A DNA stretch of 24,879 nt from Liolophura sinensis. Its lineage: Eukaryota > Mollusca > Polyplacophora > Chitonida > Chitonidae. Made by a program: the position numbers and the translations under genes. Of the stretch, positions 1-9,902 are shown one piece after another. The stretch lies in the NCBI RefSeq assembly GCF_032854445.1, contig NW_027018454.1:1-24879 (forward strand), given 5' to 3'. The notes under the pieces are model-generated. The model worked only from the letters and a program-made list of their open reading frames with translations, made no database searches and was not told where the DNA came from. The stretch's first letter is position 1. Every line of letters begins with the position of its first letter.

Positions 1-550
1 GAAGTAAGACATTTGCTGGGTGAGTTAAATGGGCTTGGCCCAAAGATTTGACGTTGTCTGGGCTACCGAAGGGCACATAACTTATAATGAAATGTTGAAT
101 ATAGTAATGACCAGTCGCGATTGTACATAGTTAATGTAGCCGATTTCAATTAGCAAAATGACCAGGCAAAAATCCAAAAGTGGAAAAACTGTTCCAATGC
201 TGCTGGTAAGAGGCTAATCCGACGTATTTTGTGACGAGAAATCGAATGGTGCAAACCGCGTTGCTCTCCGACCAATACTTTTGGCTGTAGCCACAAATGA
301 ATAATCAATGATGTCAAGATCACGTGCCCAGCAACGGCTCTTACTCCATGGAAACCAAGGAAATTTGCAATTTTTCAACAGCTGGAGATGCCTGGCCCAA
401 TTGCGCATCCTTTGGCACCTTATTGATGTGGGTCAGTGTTCAATTGTACTTTTTACAGCGGATTGTATCAAGTACCTTGTGTTTTTTTTATATACAAATG
501 GTGTGGTTTTTCTACATGTAGATAAAGACATTGAGATTGTCTTCGACTTA
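1..550. repeat. Satellite unit 1 (class B with o479 G)
   Basis: Markers: o16 C, o55 T, o78 T, o93 T, o137 T, o159 T, o182 G, o297 A, o379 C, GA at o461-462, o479 G. It has a private T-to-A change at 536. The tail pairs GA with o479 G, a combination seen elsewhere only in units 27 and 39, suggesting exchange between o462 and o479. Confidence 0.95.
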
Positions 551-1100
551 GAAGTAAGACATTTGCTGGGTGAGTTAAATGGGCTTGGCCCAAAGATTTG
601 ACGTCGTCTGGGCTACCGAAGGGCACATAACTTATAATGAAATGTTGAATATAGTAATGACCAGTCGCGATTGTACATAGTTAATGTAGCCGATTTAAAT
701 TAGCAAAAAGACCAGGCAAAAATCCAAAAGTGGAAAAACTGTTCCAATGCTGCTGGTAAGAGGCTAATCCGACGTATTTTGTGACGAGAAATCGAATGGT
801 GCAAACCGCGTTGCTCTCCGACCAATACTTTTGGCTGTAGCCACAAGTGAATAATCAATGATGTCAAGATCACGTGCCCAGCAACGGCTCTTACTCCATG
901 GAAACCAAGGAAATTTGCAATTTTTCAAAAGCTGGAGATGCCTGGCCCAATTGCGCATCCTTTGGCACCTTATTGATGTGGGTCAGTGTTCAATTGTACT
1001 TTTTACAGCGGATTGTATCAAGTACCTTTTGTTTTTTTTATATACAAATGGTGTGGTTTTTCTACATGTAGATAAAGACATTGAGTTTGTCTTCGACTTA
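551..1100. repeat. Satellite unit 2 (class K, o147 A)
   Basis: Markers: o16 C, o55 C, o93 T, o147 A, o159 A, o182 G, o297 G, o379 A, GA at o461-462, o479 T. The o147 A allele is shared only with unit 8. Units 2-4 match units 8-10. Confidence 0.95.
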
Positions 1101-1650
1101 GAAGTAAGACATTTGCTGGGTGAGTTAAATGGGCTTGGCCCAAAGATTTGACGTCGTCTGGGCTACCGAAGGGCACATAACTTATAATGAAAAGTTGAAT
1201 ATAGTAATGACCAGTCGCGATTGTACATAGTTAATGTAGCCGATTTCAATTCGCAAAAAGACCAGGCAAAAATCCAAAAGTAGAAAAACTGTTCCAATGC
1301 TGCTGGTAAGAGGCTAATCCGACGTATTTTGTGACGAGAAATCGAATGGTGCAAACCGCGTTGCTCTCCGACCAATACTTTTGGCTGTAGCCACAAATGA
1401 ATAATCAATGATGTCAAGATCACGTGCCCAGCAACGGCTCTTACTCCATGGAAACCAAGGAAATTTGCAATTTTTCAACAGCTGGAGATGCCTGGCCCAA
1501 TTGCGCATCCTTTGGCACCTTATTGATGTGGGTCAGTGTTCAATTGTACTTTTTACAGCGGATTGTATCAAGTACCTTTTGTTTTTTTTATATACAAATG
1601 GTGTGGTTTTTCTACATGTAGATAAAGACATTGAGTTTGTCTTCGACTTA
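1101..1650. repeat. Satellite unit 3 (class R)
   Basis: Markers: o16 C, o55 C, o93 A, o137 T, o152 C, o182 A, o297 A, o379 C, GA, o479 T. It follows a K unit, as R units usually do. It is the first unit of the first R-G-B-P block. Confidence 0.95.
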
Positions 1651-2200
1651 GAAGTAAGACATTTGTTGGGTGAGTTAAATGGGCTTGGCCCAAAGATTTG
1701 ACGTCGTCTGGGCTACCGAAGGGCACATAACTTATAATGAAAAGTTGAATATAGTAATGACCAGTCGCGATTGTACATAGTTAATGCAGCCGATTTCAAT
1801 TAGCAAAAAGACCAGGCAAAAATCCAAAAGTGGAAAAACTGTTCCAATGCTGCTGGTAAGAGGCTAATCCGACGTATTTTGTGACGAGAAATCGAATGGT
1901 GCAAACCGCGTTGCTCTCCGACCAATACTTTTGGCTGTAGCCACAAATGAATAATCAATGATGTCAAGATCACGTGCCCAGCAACGGCTCTTACTCCATG
2001 GAAACCAAGGAAATTTGCAATTTTTCAACAGCTGGAGATGCCTGGCCCAATTGCGCATCCTTTGGCACCTTATTGATGTGGGTCAGTGTTCAATTGTACT
2101 TTTTACAGCGGGTTGTATCAAGTACCTTGTGTTTTTTTTATATACAAATGGTGTGGTTTTTCTACATGTAGATAAAGACATTGAGTTTGTCTTCGACTTA
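1651..2200. repeat. Satellite unit 4 (class G)
   Basis: Markers: o16 T, o55 C, o93 A, o137 C, o152 A, o182 G, GG at o461-462, o479 G. Same alleles as units 10, 17 and 29 at all recurrent sites except T-run length. Second unit of an R-G-B-P block. Confidence 0.95.
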
Positions 2201-2750
2201 GAAGTAAGACATTTGCTGGGTGAGTTAAATGGGCTTGGCCCAAAGATTTGACGTTGTCTGGGCTACCGAAGGGCACATAACTTATAATGAAATGTTGAAT
2301 ATAGTAATGACCAGTCGCGATTGTACATAGTTAATGTAGCCGATTTCAATTAGCAAAATGACCAGGCAAAAATCCAAAAGTGGAAAAACTGTTCCAATGC
2401 TGCTGGTAAGAGGCTAATCCGACGTATTTTGTGACGAGAAATCGAATGGTGCAAACCGCGTTGCTCTCCGACCAATACTTTTGGCTGTAGCCACAAATGA
2501 ATAATCAATGATGTCAAGATCACGTGCCCAGCAACGGCTCTTACTCCATGGAAACCAAGGAAATTTGCAATTTTTCAACAGCTGGAGATGCCTGGCCCAA
2601 TTGCGCATCCTTTGGCACCTTATTGATGTGGGTCAGTGTTCAATTGTACTTTTTACAGCGGATTGTATCAAGTACCTTTTGTTTTTTTTATATACAAATG
2701 GTGTGGTTTTTCTACATGTAGATAAAGACATTGAGTTTGTCTTCGACTTA
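2201..2750. repeat. Satellite unit 5 (class B, o78 T)
   Basis: Markers: o16 C, o55 T, o78 T, o93 T, o137 T, o159 T, o182 G, GA, o479 T. The o78 T form of class B occurs only in units 1, 5, 18 and 30; later B units carry o78 G. Third unit of an R-G-B-P block. Confidence 0.95.
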
Positions 2751-2779
2751 GAAGTAAGACATTTGTTGGGTGAGTTAAA

Positions 2780-2792
2780 TGGGCTTGGCCCA
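2780..2792. other. Inverted repeat TGGGC-TTG-GCCCA (o30-42)
   Basis: A five-base stem with a three-base spacer, present in almost every unit. A related nine-base string (YTGGCCCAA) occurs a second time in the monomer around o392-400. It is short enough to have arisen by chance. Confidence 0.6.
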
Positions 2793-2904
2793 AAGATTTG
2801 ACGTCGTCTGGGCTACCGAAGGGCACATAACTTATAATGAAAAGTTGAATATAGTAATGACCAGTCGCGATTGTACATAGTTAATGTAGCCGATTTCAAT
2901 TAGC

Positions 2905-2938
2905 AAAAAGACCAGGCAAAAATCCAAAAGTGGAAAAA
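2905..2938. other. Near-helically spaced A-tracts (o155-188)
   Basis: Four A-runs of four or five bases lie at o155-159, o168-172, o176-179 and o184-188. The first and last centres are 29 bases apart, a mean spacing of about 9.7 bp, close to the DNA helical repeat. Such arrays can give intrinsic curvature, a known trait of many satellites. Individual gaps are uneven (13, 7.5 and 8.5), so the curvature may be modest. Confidence 0.5.
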
Positions 2939-3031
2939 CTGTTCCAATGCTGCTGGTAAGAGGCTAATCCGACGTATTTTGTGACGAGAAATCGAATGGT
3001 GCAAACCGCGTTGCTCTCCGACCAATACTTT

Positions 3032-3043
3032 TGGCTGTAGCCA
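3032..3043. other. Inverted repeat TGGCT-GT-AGCCA (o282-293)
   Basis: A five-base stem with a two-base spacer inside the stretch that carries few recurrent variants. It is broken only in unit 45 among the units read. A function as a binding site is speculative. Confidence 0.55.
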
Positions 3044-3060
3044 CAAATGAATAATCAATG

Positions 3061-3066
3061 ATGTCA
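3061..3066. other. CACGTG hexamer (E-box/G-box-like, o311-316)
   Basis: The palindromic core recognised by many basic helix-loop-helix factors occurs once per monomer in the conserved stretch. A hexamer alone is weak evidence and is recorded only for its array-wide recurrence. Exact placement in the reference unit may be off by about ten bases. Confidence 0.35.
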
Positions 3067-3142
3067 AGATCACGTGCCCAGCAACGGCTCTTACTCCATG
3101 GAAACCAAGGAAATTTGCAATTTTTCAACAGCTGGAGATGCC

Positions 3143-3204
3143 TGGCCCAATTGCGCATCCTTTGGCACCTTATTGATGTGGGTCAGTGTTCAATTGTACT
3201 TTTT
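3143..3204 (+). promoter_or_regulatory. Possible pol III type 2 promoter remnant (box A, box B-like, T5)
   Basis: TGGCCCAATTG at 3143-3153 fits the box A consensus TRGYNNARNNG at every position. TGTTCAATTGT at 3187-3197 contains the box B core GTTCRA but misses three of eleven consensus positions. The start-to-start distance is 44 bp, as in tRNA genes, and a T5 run follows at 3200-3204. No tRNA fold is possible: the T-stem positions do not pair. It could be a decayed tRNA-derived element or chance, since a box A match alone is expected about once per two monomers counting both strands. Confidence 0.2.
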
Positions 3205-3231
3205 ACAGCGGATTGTATCAAGTACCTTTTG

Positions 3232-3245
3232 TTTTTTTTATATAC
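3232..3245. other. T8 run followed by ATATAC (o482-495)
   Basis: An eight-T run leads into ATATAC. Run length varies: nine T in units 9, 17, 34, 36 and 39, seven in unit 45. It could act as a TATA-like element or a pol III terminator, but it is also a typical slippage site, and nothing else supports a promoter here. Confidence 0.5.
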
Positions 3246-3260
3246 AAATGGTGTGGTTTT

Positions 3261-3272
3261 TCTACATGTAGA
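3261..3272. other. 12-bp perfect palindrome in the reference monomer (o511-522)
   Basis: TCTACATGTAGA equals its own reverse complement. It follows the short T-run at o507-511 and is intact in the units I checked, including those with T-run length changes next to it. Palindromes in satellites may mark protein-binding sites or cruciform-prone DNA; no specific factor is claimed. Confidence 0.85.
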
Positions 3273-3300
3273 TAAAGACATTGAGTTTGTCTTCGACTTA

Positions 3301-3850
3301 GAAGTAAGACATTTGTTGGGTGAGTTAAATGGGCTTGGCCCAAAGATTTGACGTCGTCTGGGCTACCGAAGGGCACATAACTTATAATGAAAAGTTGAAT
3401 ATAGTAATGACCAGTCGCGATTGTACATAGTTAATGCAGCCGATTTCAATTAGCAAAAAGACGAGGCAAAAATCCAAAAGTAGAAAAACTGTTCCAATGC
3501 TGCTGGTAAGAGGCTAATCCGACGTATTTTGTGACGAGAAATCGAATGGTGCAAACCGCGTTGCTCTCCGACCAATACTTTTGGCTGTAGCCACAAATGA
3601 ATAATCAATGATGTCAAGATCACGTGCCCAGCAACGGCTCTTACTCCATGGAAACCAAGGAAATTTGCAATTTTTCAACAGCTGGAGATGCCTGGCCCAA
3701 TTGCGCATCCTTTGGCACCTTATTGATGTGGGTCAGTGTTCAATTGTACTTTTTACAGCGGGTTGTATCAAGTACCTTGTGTTTTTTTTATATACAAATG
3801 GTGTGGTTTTTCTACATGTAGATAAAGACATTGAGTTTGTCTTCGACTTA
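3301..3850. repeat. Satellite unit 7 (class G, o182 A)
   Basis: Markers: o16 T, o55 C, o93 A, o137 C, o182 A, GG, o479 G. Private C-to-G change at 3463. It is followed by a K unit rather than a B unit, which is unusual for class G. Confidence 0.95.
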
Positions 3851-4400
3851 GAAGTAAGACATTTGCTGGGTGAGTTAAATGGGCTTGGCCCAAAGATTTG
3901 ACGTCGTCTGGGCTACCGAAGGGCACATAACTTATAATGAAATGTTGAATATAGTAATGACCAGTCGCGATTGTACATAGTTAATGTAGCCGATTTAAAT
4001 TAGCAAAAAGACCAGGCAAAAATCCAAAAGTGGAAAAACTGTTCCAATGCTGCTGGTAAGAGGCTAATCCGACGTATTTTGTGACGAGAAATCGAATGGT
4101 GCAAACCGCGTTGCTCTCCGACCAATACTTTTGGCTGTAGCCACAAGTGAATAATCAATGATGTCAAGATCACGTGCCCAGCAACGGCTCTTACTCCATG
4201 GAAACCATAGAAATTTGCAATTTTTCAAAAGCTGGAGATGCCTGGCCCAATTGCGCATCCTTTGGCACCTTATTGATGTGGGTCAGTGTTCAATTGTACT
4301 TTTTACAGCGGATTGTATCAAGTACCTTTTGTTTTTTTTATATACAAATGGTGTGGTTTTTCTACATGTAGATAAAGACATTGAGTTTGTCTTCGACTTA
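3851..4400. repeat. Satellite unit 8 (class K, o147 A)
   Basis: Same recurrent alleles as unit 2 (o93 T, o147 A, o297 G, o379 A). Private G-to-T-type change near 4208 in the CCATGGAAACCAAGG stretch. Part of the 3,300-bp-shifted copy of units 2-4. Confidence 0.95.
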
Positions 4401-4951
4401 GAAGTAAGACATTTGCTGGGTGAGTTAAATGGGCTTGGCCCAAAGATTTGACGTCGTCTGGGCTACCGAAGGGCACATAACTTATAATGAAAAGTTGAAT
4501 ATAGTAATGACCAGTCGCGATTGTACATAGTTAATGTAGCCGATTTCAATTCGCAAAAAGACCAGGCAAAAATCCAAAAGTAGAAAAACTGTTCCAATGC
4601 TGCTGGTAAGAGGCTAATCCGACGTATTTTGTGACGAGAAATCGAATGGTGCAAACCGCGTTGCTCTCCGACCAATACTTTTGGCTGTAGCCACAAATGA
4701 ATAATCAATGATGTCAAGATCACGTGCCCAGCAACGGCTCTTACTCCATGGAAACCAAGGAAATTTGCAATTTTTCAACAGCTGGAGATGCCTGGCCCAA
4801 TTGCGCATCCTTTGGCACCTTATTGATGTGGGTCAGTGTTCAATTGTACTTTTTACAGCGGATTGTATCAAGTACCTTTTGTTTTTTTTTATATACAAAT
4901 GGTGTGGTTTTTCTACATGTAGATAAAGACATTGAGTTTGTCTTCGACTTA
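4401..4951. repeat. Satellite unit 9 (class R, 551 bp)
   Basis: Same recurrent alleles as unit 3 (o152 C, o182 A). The T-run at 4882-4890 has nine T instead of eight, which shifts the reading frame of the overlapping plus-strand ORF without any compensating change. Confidence 0.95.
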
Positions 4952-5501
4952 GAAGTAAGACATTTGTTGGGTGAGTTAAATGGGCTTGGCCCAAAGATTT
5001 GACGTCGTCTGGGCTACCGAAGGGCACATAACTTATAATGAAAAGTTGAATATAGTAATGACCAGTCGCGATTGTACATAGTTAATGCAGCCGATTTCAA
5101 TTAGCAAAAAGACCAGGCAAAAATCCAAAAGTGGAAAAACTGTTCCAATGCTGCTGGTAAGAGGCTAATCCGACGTATTTTGTGACGAGAAATCGAATGG
5201 TGCAAACCGCGTTGCTCTCCGACCAATACTTTTGGCTGTAGCCACAAATGAATAATCAATGATGTCAAGATCACGTGCCCAGCAACGGCTCTTACTCCAT
5301 GGAAACCAAGGAAATTTGCAATTTTTCAACAGCTGGAGATGCCTGGCCCAATTGCGCATCCTTTGGCACCTTATTGATGTGGGTCAGTGTTCAATTGTAC
5401 TTTTTACAGCGGGTTGTATCAAGTACCTTGTGTTTTTTTTATATACAAATGGTGTGGTTTTTCTACATGTAGATAAAGACATTGAGTTTGTCTTCGACTT
5501 A
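4952..5501. repeat. Satellite unit 10 (class G)
   Basis: Markers: o16 T, o137 C, o182 G, GG, o479 G, identical in class to unit 4. It closes the duplicated K-R-G segment and is followed by a B unit. Confidence 0.95.
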
Positions 5502-6051
5502 GAAGTAAGACATTTGCTGGGTGAGTTAAATGGGCTTGGCCCAAAGATTTGACGTTGTCTGGGCTACCGAAGGGCACAGAACTTATAATGAAATGTTGAA
5601 TATAGTAATGACCAGTCGCGATTGTACATAGTTAATGTAGCCGATTTCAATTAGCAAAATGACCAGGCAAAAACCCAAAAGTGGAAAACCTGTTCCAATG
5701 CTGCTGGTAAGAGGCTAATCCGACGTATTTTGTGACGAGAAATCGAATGGTGCAAACCGCGTTGCTCTCCGACCAATACTTTTGGCTGTAGCCACAAATG
5801 AATAATCAATGATGTCAAGATCACGTGCCCAGCAACGGCTCTTACTCCATGGAAACCAAGGAAATTTGCAATTTTTCAACAGCTGGAGATGCCTGGCCCA
5901 ATTGCGCATCCTTTGGCACCTTATTGATGTGGGTCAGTGTTCAATTGTACTTTTTACAGCGGATTGTATCAAGTACCTTTTGTTTTTTTTATATACAAAT
6001 GGTGTGGTTTTTCTACATGTAGATAAAGACATTGAGTTTGTCTTCGACTTA
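5502..6051. repeat. Satellite unit 11 (class B, o78 G)
   Basis: First unit with o78 G together with o55 T, o93 T and o159 T. Private changes to C at 5674 and 5689 break the A-rich tract. It begins a B-R-G-B run that recurs at units 33-36. Confidence 0.95.
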
Positions 6052-6601
6052 GAAGTAAGACATTTGTTGGGTGAGTTAAATGGGCTTGGCCCAAAGATTT
6101 GACGTCGTCTGGGCTACCGAAGGGCACATAACTTATAATGAAAAGTTGATTATAGTAATGACCAGTCGCGATTGTACATAGTTAATGTAGCCGATTTCAA
6201 TTCGCAAAAAGACCAGGCAAAAATCCAAAAGTGGAAAAACTGTTCCAATGCTGCTGGTAAGAGGCTAATCCGACGTATTTTGTGACGAGAAATCGAATGG
6301 TGCAAACCGCGTTGCTCTCCGACCAATACTTTTGGCTGTAGCCACAAATGAATAATCAATGATGTCAAGATCACGTGCCCAGCAACGGCTCTTACTCCAT
6401 GGAAACCAAGGAAATTTGCAATTTTTCAACAGCTGGAGATGCCTGGCCCAATTGCGCATCCTTTGGCACCTTATTGATGTGGGTCAGTGTTCAATTGTAC
6501 TTTTTACAGCGGATTGTATCAAGTACCTTTTGTTTTTTTTATATACAAATGGTGTGGTTTTTCTACATGTAGATAAAGACATTGAGTTTGTCTTCGACTT
6601 A
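6052..6601. repeat. Satellite unit 12 (class R, o182 G, o99 T)
   Basis: Markers: o16 T, o152 C, o182 G. It carries T at o99 (position 6150), an otherwise rare allele shared only with unit 34 about 11.9 kb downstream. Confidence 0.95.
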
Positions 6602-7151
6602 GAAGTAAGACATTTGTTGGGTGAGTTAAATGGGCTTGGCCCAAAGATTTGACGTCGTCTGGGCTACCGAAGGGCACATAACTTATAATGAAAAGTTGAA
6701 TATAGTAATGACCAGTCGCGATTGTACATAGTTAATGCAGCCGATTTCAATTAGCAAAAAGACCAGGCAAAAATCCAAAAGTAGAAAAACTGTTCCAATG
6801 CTGCTGGTAAGAGGCTAATCCGACGTATTTTGTGACGAGAAATCGAATGGTGCAAACCGCGTTGCTCTCCGACCAATACTTTTGGCTGTAGCCACAAATG
6901 AATAATCAATGATGTCAAGATCACGTGCCCAGCAACGGCTCTTACTCCATGGAAACCAAGGAAATTTGCAATTTTTCAACAGCTGGAGATGCCTGGCCCA
7001 ATTGCGCATCCTTTGGCACCTTATTGATGTGGGTCAGTGTTCAATTGTACTTTTTACAGCGATTTGTATCAAGTACCTTGTGTTTTTTTTATATACAAAT
7101 GGTGTGGTTTTTCTACATGTAGATAAAGACATTGAGTTTGTCTTCGACTTA
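6602..7151. repeat. Satellite unit 13 (class G, AT at o461-462)
   Basis: Markers: o16 T, o137 C, o182 A, o479 G. Positions 7062-7063 read AT instead of GA or GG, a double change shared only with unit 19. Confidence 0.95.
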
Positions 7152-7701
7152 GAAGTAAGACATTTGCTGGGTGAGTTAAATGGGCTTGGCCCAAAGATTT
7201 GACGTTGTCTGGGCTACCGAAGGGCACAGAACTTATAATGAAATGTTGAATATAGTAATGACCAGTCGCGATTGTACATAGTTAATGTAGCCGATTTCAA
7301 TTAGCAAAATGACCAGGCAAAAATCCAAAAGTGGAAAAACTGTTCCAATGCTGCTGGTAAGAGGCTAATCCGACGTATTTTGTGACGAGAAATCGAATGG
7401 TGCAAACCGCGTTGCTCTCCGACCAATACTTTTGGCTGTAGCCACAAATGAATAATCAATGATGTCAAGATCACGTGCCCAGCAACGGCTCTTACTCCAT
7501 GGAAACCAAGGAAATTTGCAATTTTTCAACAGCTGGAGATGCCTGGCCCAATTGCGCATCCTTTGGCACCTTATTGATGTGGGTCAGTGTTCAATTGTAC
7601 TTTTTACAGCGGATTGTATCAAGTACCTTTTGTTTTTTTTATATACAAATGGTGTGGTTTTTCTACATGTAGATAAAGACATTGAGTTTGTCTTCGACTT
7701 A
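7152..7701. repeat. Satellite unit 14 (class B, o78 G)
   Basis: Markers: o16 C, o55 T, o78 G, o93 T, o159 T, GA, o479 T. Matches unit 20 at all recurrent sites. Confidence 0.95.
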
Positions 7702-8251
7702 GAAGTAAGACATTTGTTGGGTGAGTTAAATGGGCTTGGCCCAAAGATTTGACGTCGTCTGGGCTACCGAAGGGCACATAACTTATAATGAAAAGTTGAA
7801 TATAGTAATGACCAGTCGCGATTGTACATAGTTAATGCAGCCGATTTCAATTAGCAAAAAGACCAGGCAAAAATCCAAAAGTGGAAAAACTGTTCCAATG
7901 CTGCTGGTAAGAGGCTAATCCGACGTATTTTGTGACGAGAAATCGAATGGTGCAAACCGCGTTGCTCTCCGACCAATACTTTTGGCTGTAGCCACAAGTG
8001 AATAATCAATGATGTCAAGATCACGTGCCCAGCAACGGCTCTTACTCCATGGAAACCAAGGAAATTTGCAATTTTTCAAAAGCTGGAGATGCCTGGCCCA
8101 ATTGCGCATCCTTTGGCACCTTATTGATGTGGGTCAGAGTTCAATTGTACTTTTTACAGCGGATTGTATCAAGTACCTTTTGTTTTTTTTATATACAAAT
8201 GGTGTGGTTTTTCTACATGTAGATAAAGACATTGAGTTTGTCTTCGACTTA
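7702..8251. repeat. Satellite unit 15 (class K, o437 A)
   Basis: Markers: o16 T, o93 A, o137 C, o297 G, o379 A, o437 A. This second K subtype differs from units 2 and 8 in its first half and at o437. It recurs in units 21 and 26, and probably in truncated unit 24. Confidence 0.95.
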
Positions 8252-8801
8252 GAAGTAAGACATTTGCTGGGTGAGTTAAATGGGCTTGGCCCAAAGATTT
8301 GACGTCGTCTGGGCTACCGAAGGGCACATAACTTATAATGAAAAGTTGAATATAGTAATGACCAGTCGCGATTGTACATAGTTAATGTAGCCGATTTCAA
8401 TTCGCAAAAAGACCAGGCAAAAATCCAAAAGTAGAAAAACTGTTCCAATGCTGCTGGTAAGAGGCTAATCCGACGTATTTTGTGACGAGAAATCGAATGG
8501 TGCAAACCGCGTTGCTCTCCGACCAATACTTTTGGCTGTAGCCACAAATGAATAATCAATGATGTCAAGATCACGTGCCCAGCAACGGTTCTTACTCCAT
8601 GGAAACCAAGGAAATTTGCAATTTTTCAACAGCTGGAGATGCCTGGCCCAATTGCGCATCCTTTGGCACCTTATTGATGTGGGTCAGTGTTCAATTGTAC
8701 TTTTTACAGCGGATTGTATCAAGTACCTTTTGTTTTTTTTATATACAAATGGTGTGGTTTTTCTACATGTAGATAAAGACATTGAGTTTGTCTTCGACTT
8801 A
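8252..8801. repeat. Satellite unit 16 (class R)
   Basis: Markers: o16 C, o137 T, o152 C, o182 A. Private C-to-T change at 8589. First unit of the second R-G-B-P block. Confidence 0.95.
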
Positions 8802-9352
8802 GAAGTAAGACATTTGTTGGGTGAGTTAAATGGGCTTGGCCCAAAGATTTGACGTCGTCTGGGCTACCGAAGGGCACATAACTTATAATGAAAAGTTGAA
8901 TATAGTAATGACCAGTCGCGATTGTACATAGTTAATGCAGCCGATTTCAATTAGCAAAAAGACCAGGCAAAAATCCAAAAGTGGAAAAACTGTTCCAATG
9001 CTGCTGGTAAGAGGCTAATCCGACGTATTTTGTGACGAGAAATCGAATGGTGCAAACCGCGTTGCTCTCCGACCAATACTTTTGGCTGTAGCCACAAATG
9101 AATAATCAATGATGTCAAGATCACGTGCCCAGCAACGGCTCTTACTCCATGGAAACCAAGGAAATTTGCAATTTTTCAACAGCTGGAGATGCCTGGCCCA
9201 ATTGCGCATCCTTTGGCACCTTATTGATGTGGGTCAGTGTTCAATTGTACTTTTTACAGCGGGTTGTATCAAGTACCTTGTGTTTTTTTTTATATACAAA
9301 TGGTGTGGTTTTTCTACATGTAGATAAAGACATTGAGTTTGTCTTCGACTTA
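8802..9352. repeat. Satellite unit 17 (class G, 551 bp)
   Basis: Markers: o16 T, o137 C, o182 G, GG, o479 G. The long T-run at 9283-9291 has nine T. Confidence 0.95.
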
Positions 9353-9902
9353 GAAGTAAGACATTTGCTGGGTGAGTTAAATGGGCTTGGCCCAAAGATT
9401 TGACGTTGTCTGGGCTACCGAAGGGCACATAACTTATAATGAAATGTTGAATATAGTAATGACCAGTCGCGATTGTACATAGTTAATGTAGCCGATTTCA
9501 ATTAGCAAAATGACCAGGCAAAAATCCAAAAGTGGAAAAACTGTTCCAATGCTGCTGGTAAGAGGCTAATCCGACGTATTTTGTGACGAGAAATCGAATG
9601 GTGCAAACCGCGTTGCTCTCCGACCAATACTTTTGGCTGTAGCCACAAATGAATAATCAATGATGTCAAGATCACGTGCCCAGCAACGGCTCTTACTCCA
9701 TGGAAACCAAGGAAATTTGCAATTTTTCAACAGCTGGAGATGCCTGGCCCAATTGCGCATCCTTTGGCACCTTATTGATGTGGGTCAGTGTTCAATTGTA
9801 CTTTTTACAGCGGATTGTATCAAGTACCTTTTGTTTTTTTTATATACAAATGGTGTGGTTTTTCTACATGTAGATAAAGACATTGAGTTTGTCTTCGACT
9901 TA
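9353..9902. repeat. Satellite unit 18 (class B, o78 T)
   Basis: Markers: o16 C, o55 T, o78 T, o93 T, o159 T, GA, o479 T, matching unit 5. Third unit of the second R-G-B-P block. Confidence 0.95.

Larger units (their letters stand above)
2751..3300. repeat. Satellite unit 6 (class P; reference monomer)
   Basis: Exactly 550 bp with o16 T, o55 C, o78 T, o93 A, o137 T, o152 A, o159 A, o182 G, o297 A, o379 C, GA, o479 T. It carries no private change, so it is used as the reference for the sub-monomer motifs listed separately; add 2750 to an offset to get the position here. Confidence 0.96.

Noticed and set aside
31-403. Older internal duplication within the monomer (YTGGCCCAA at about o36 and o392; related ATTGTA strings at about o115 and o458)
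   Set aside because: The shared strings are nine to about fifteen bases, at unequal distances of roughly 357 and 343 bp, with no similarity between them. Not enough to support an ancestral half- or third-size unit.
214-408. A 64-codon minus-strand ORF ending in FSSQNTSD, conserved in most units
   Set aside because: It overlaps the stretch with few variants, which explains its conservation. No ribosome-binding, promoter or domain evidence, and no recognisable protein family. Longer versions appear only where one-base indels join frames.
308-601. A 97-codon plus-strand ORF starting MMSRSRAQQR, repeated intact in most units
   Set aside because: It repeats only because the monomer repeats. Recurrent variants inside it are mostly amino-acid changing (D/G/I at the o461-462 codon, L/V at o479, N/K at o379, C/S at o437), and T-run length changes shift its frame in units 9, 17, 21 and 26. 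It spans the unit boundary and resembles no family I know. No sign of purifying selection.
1163-1423. An 86-codon minus-strand ORF in R-class units
   Set aside because: It opens only where o152 C and o182 A remove stop codons and is absent from the other classes, so it is an accident of two substitutions.
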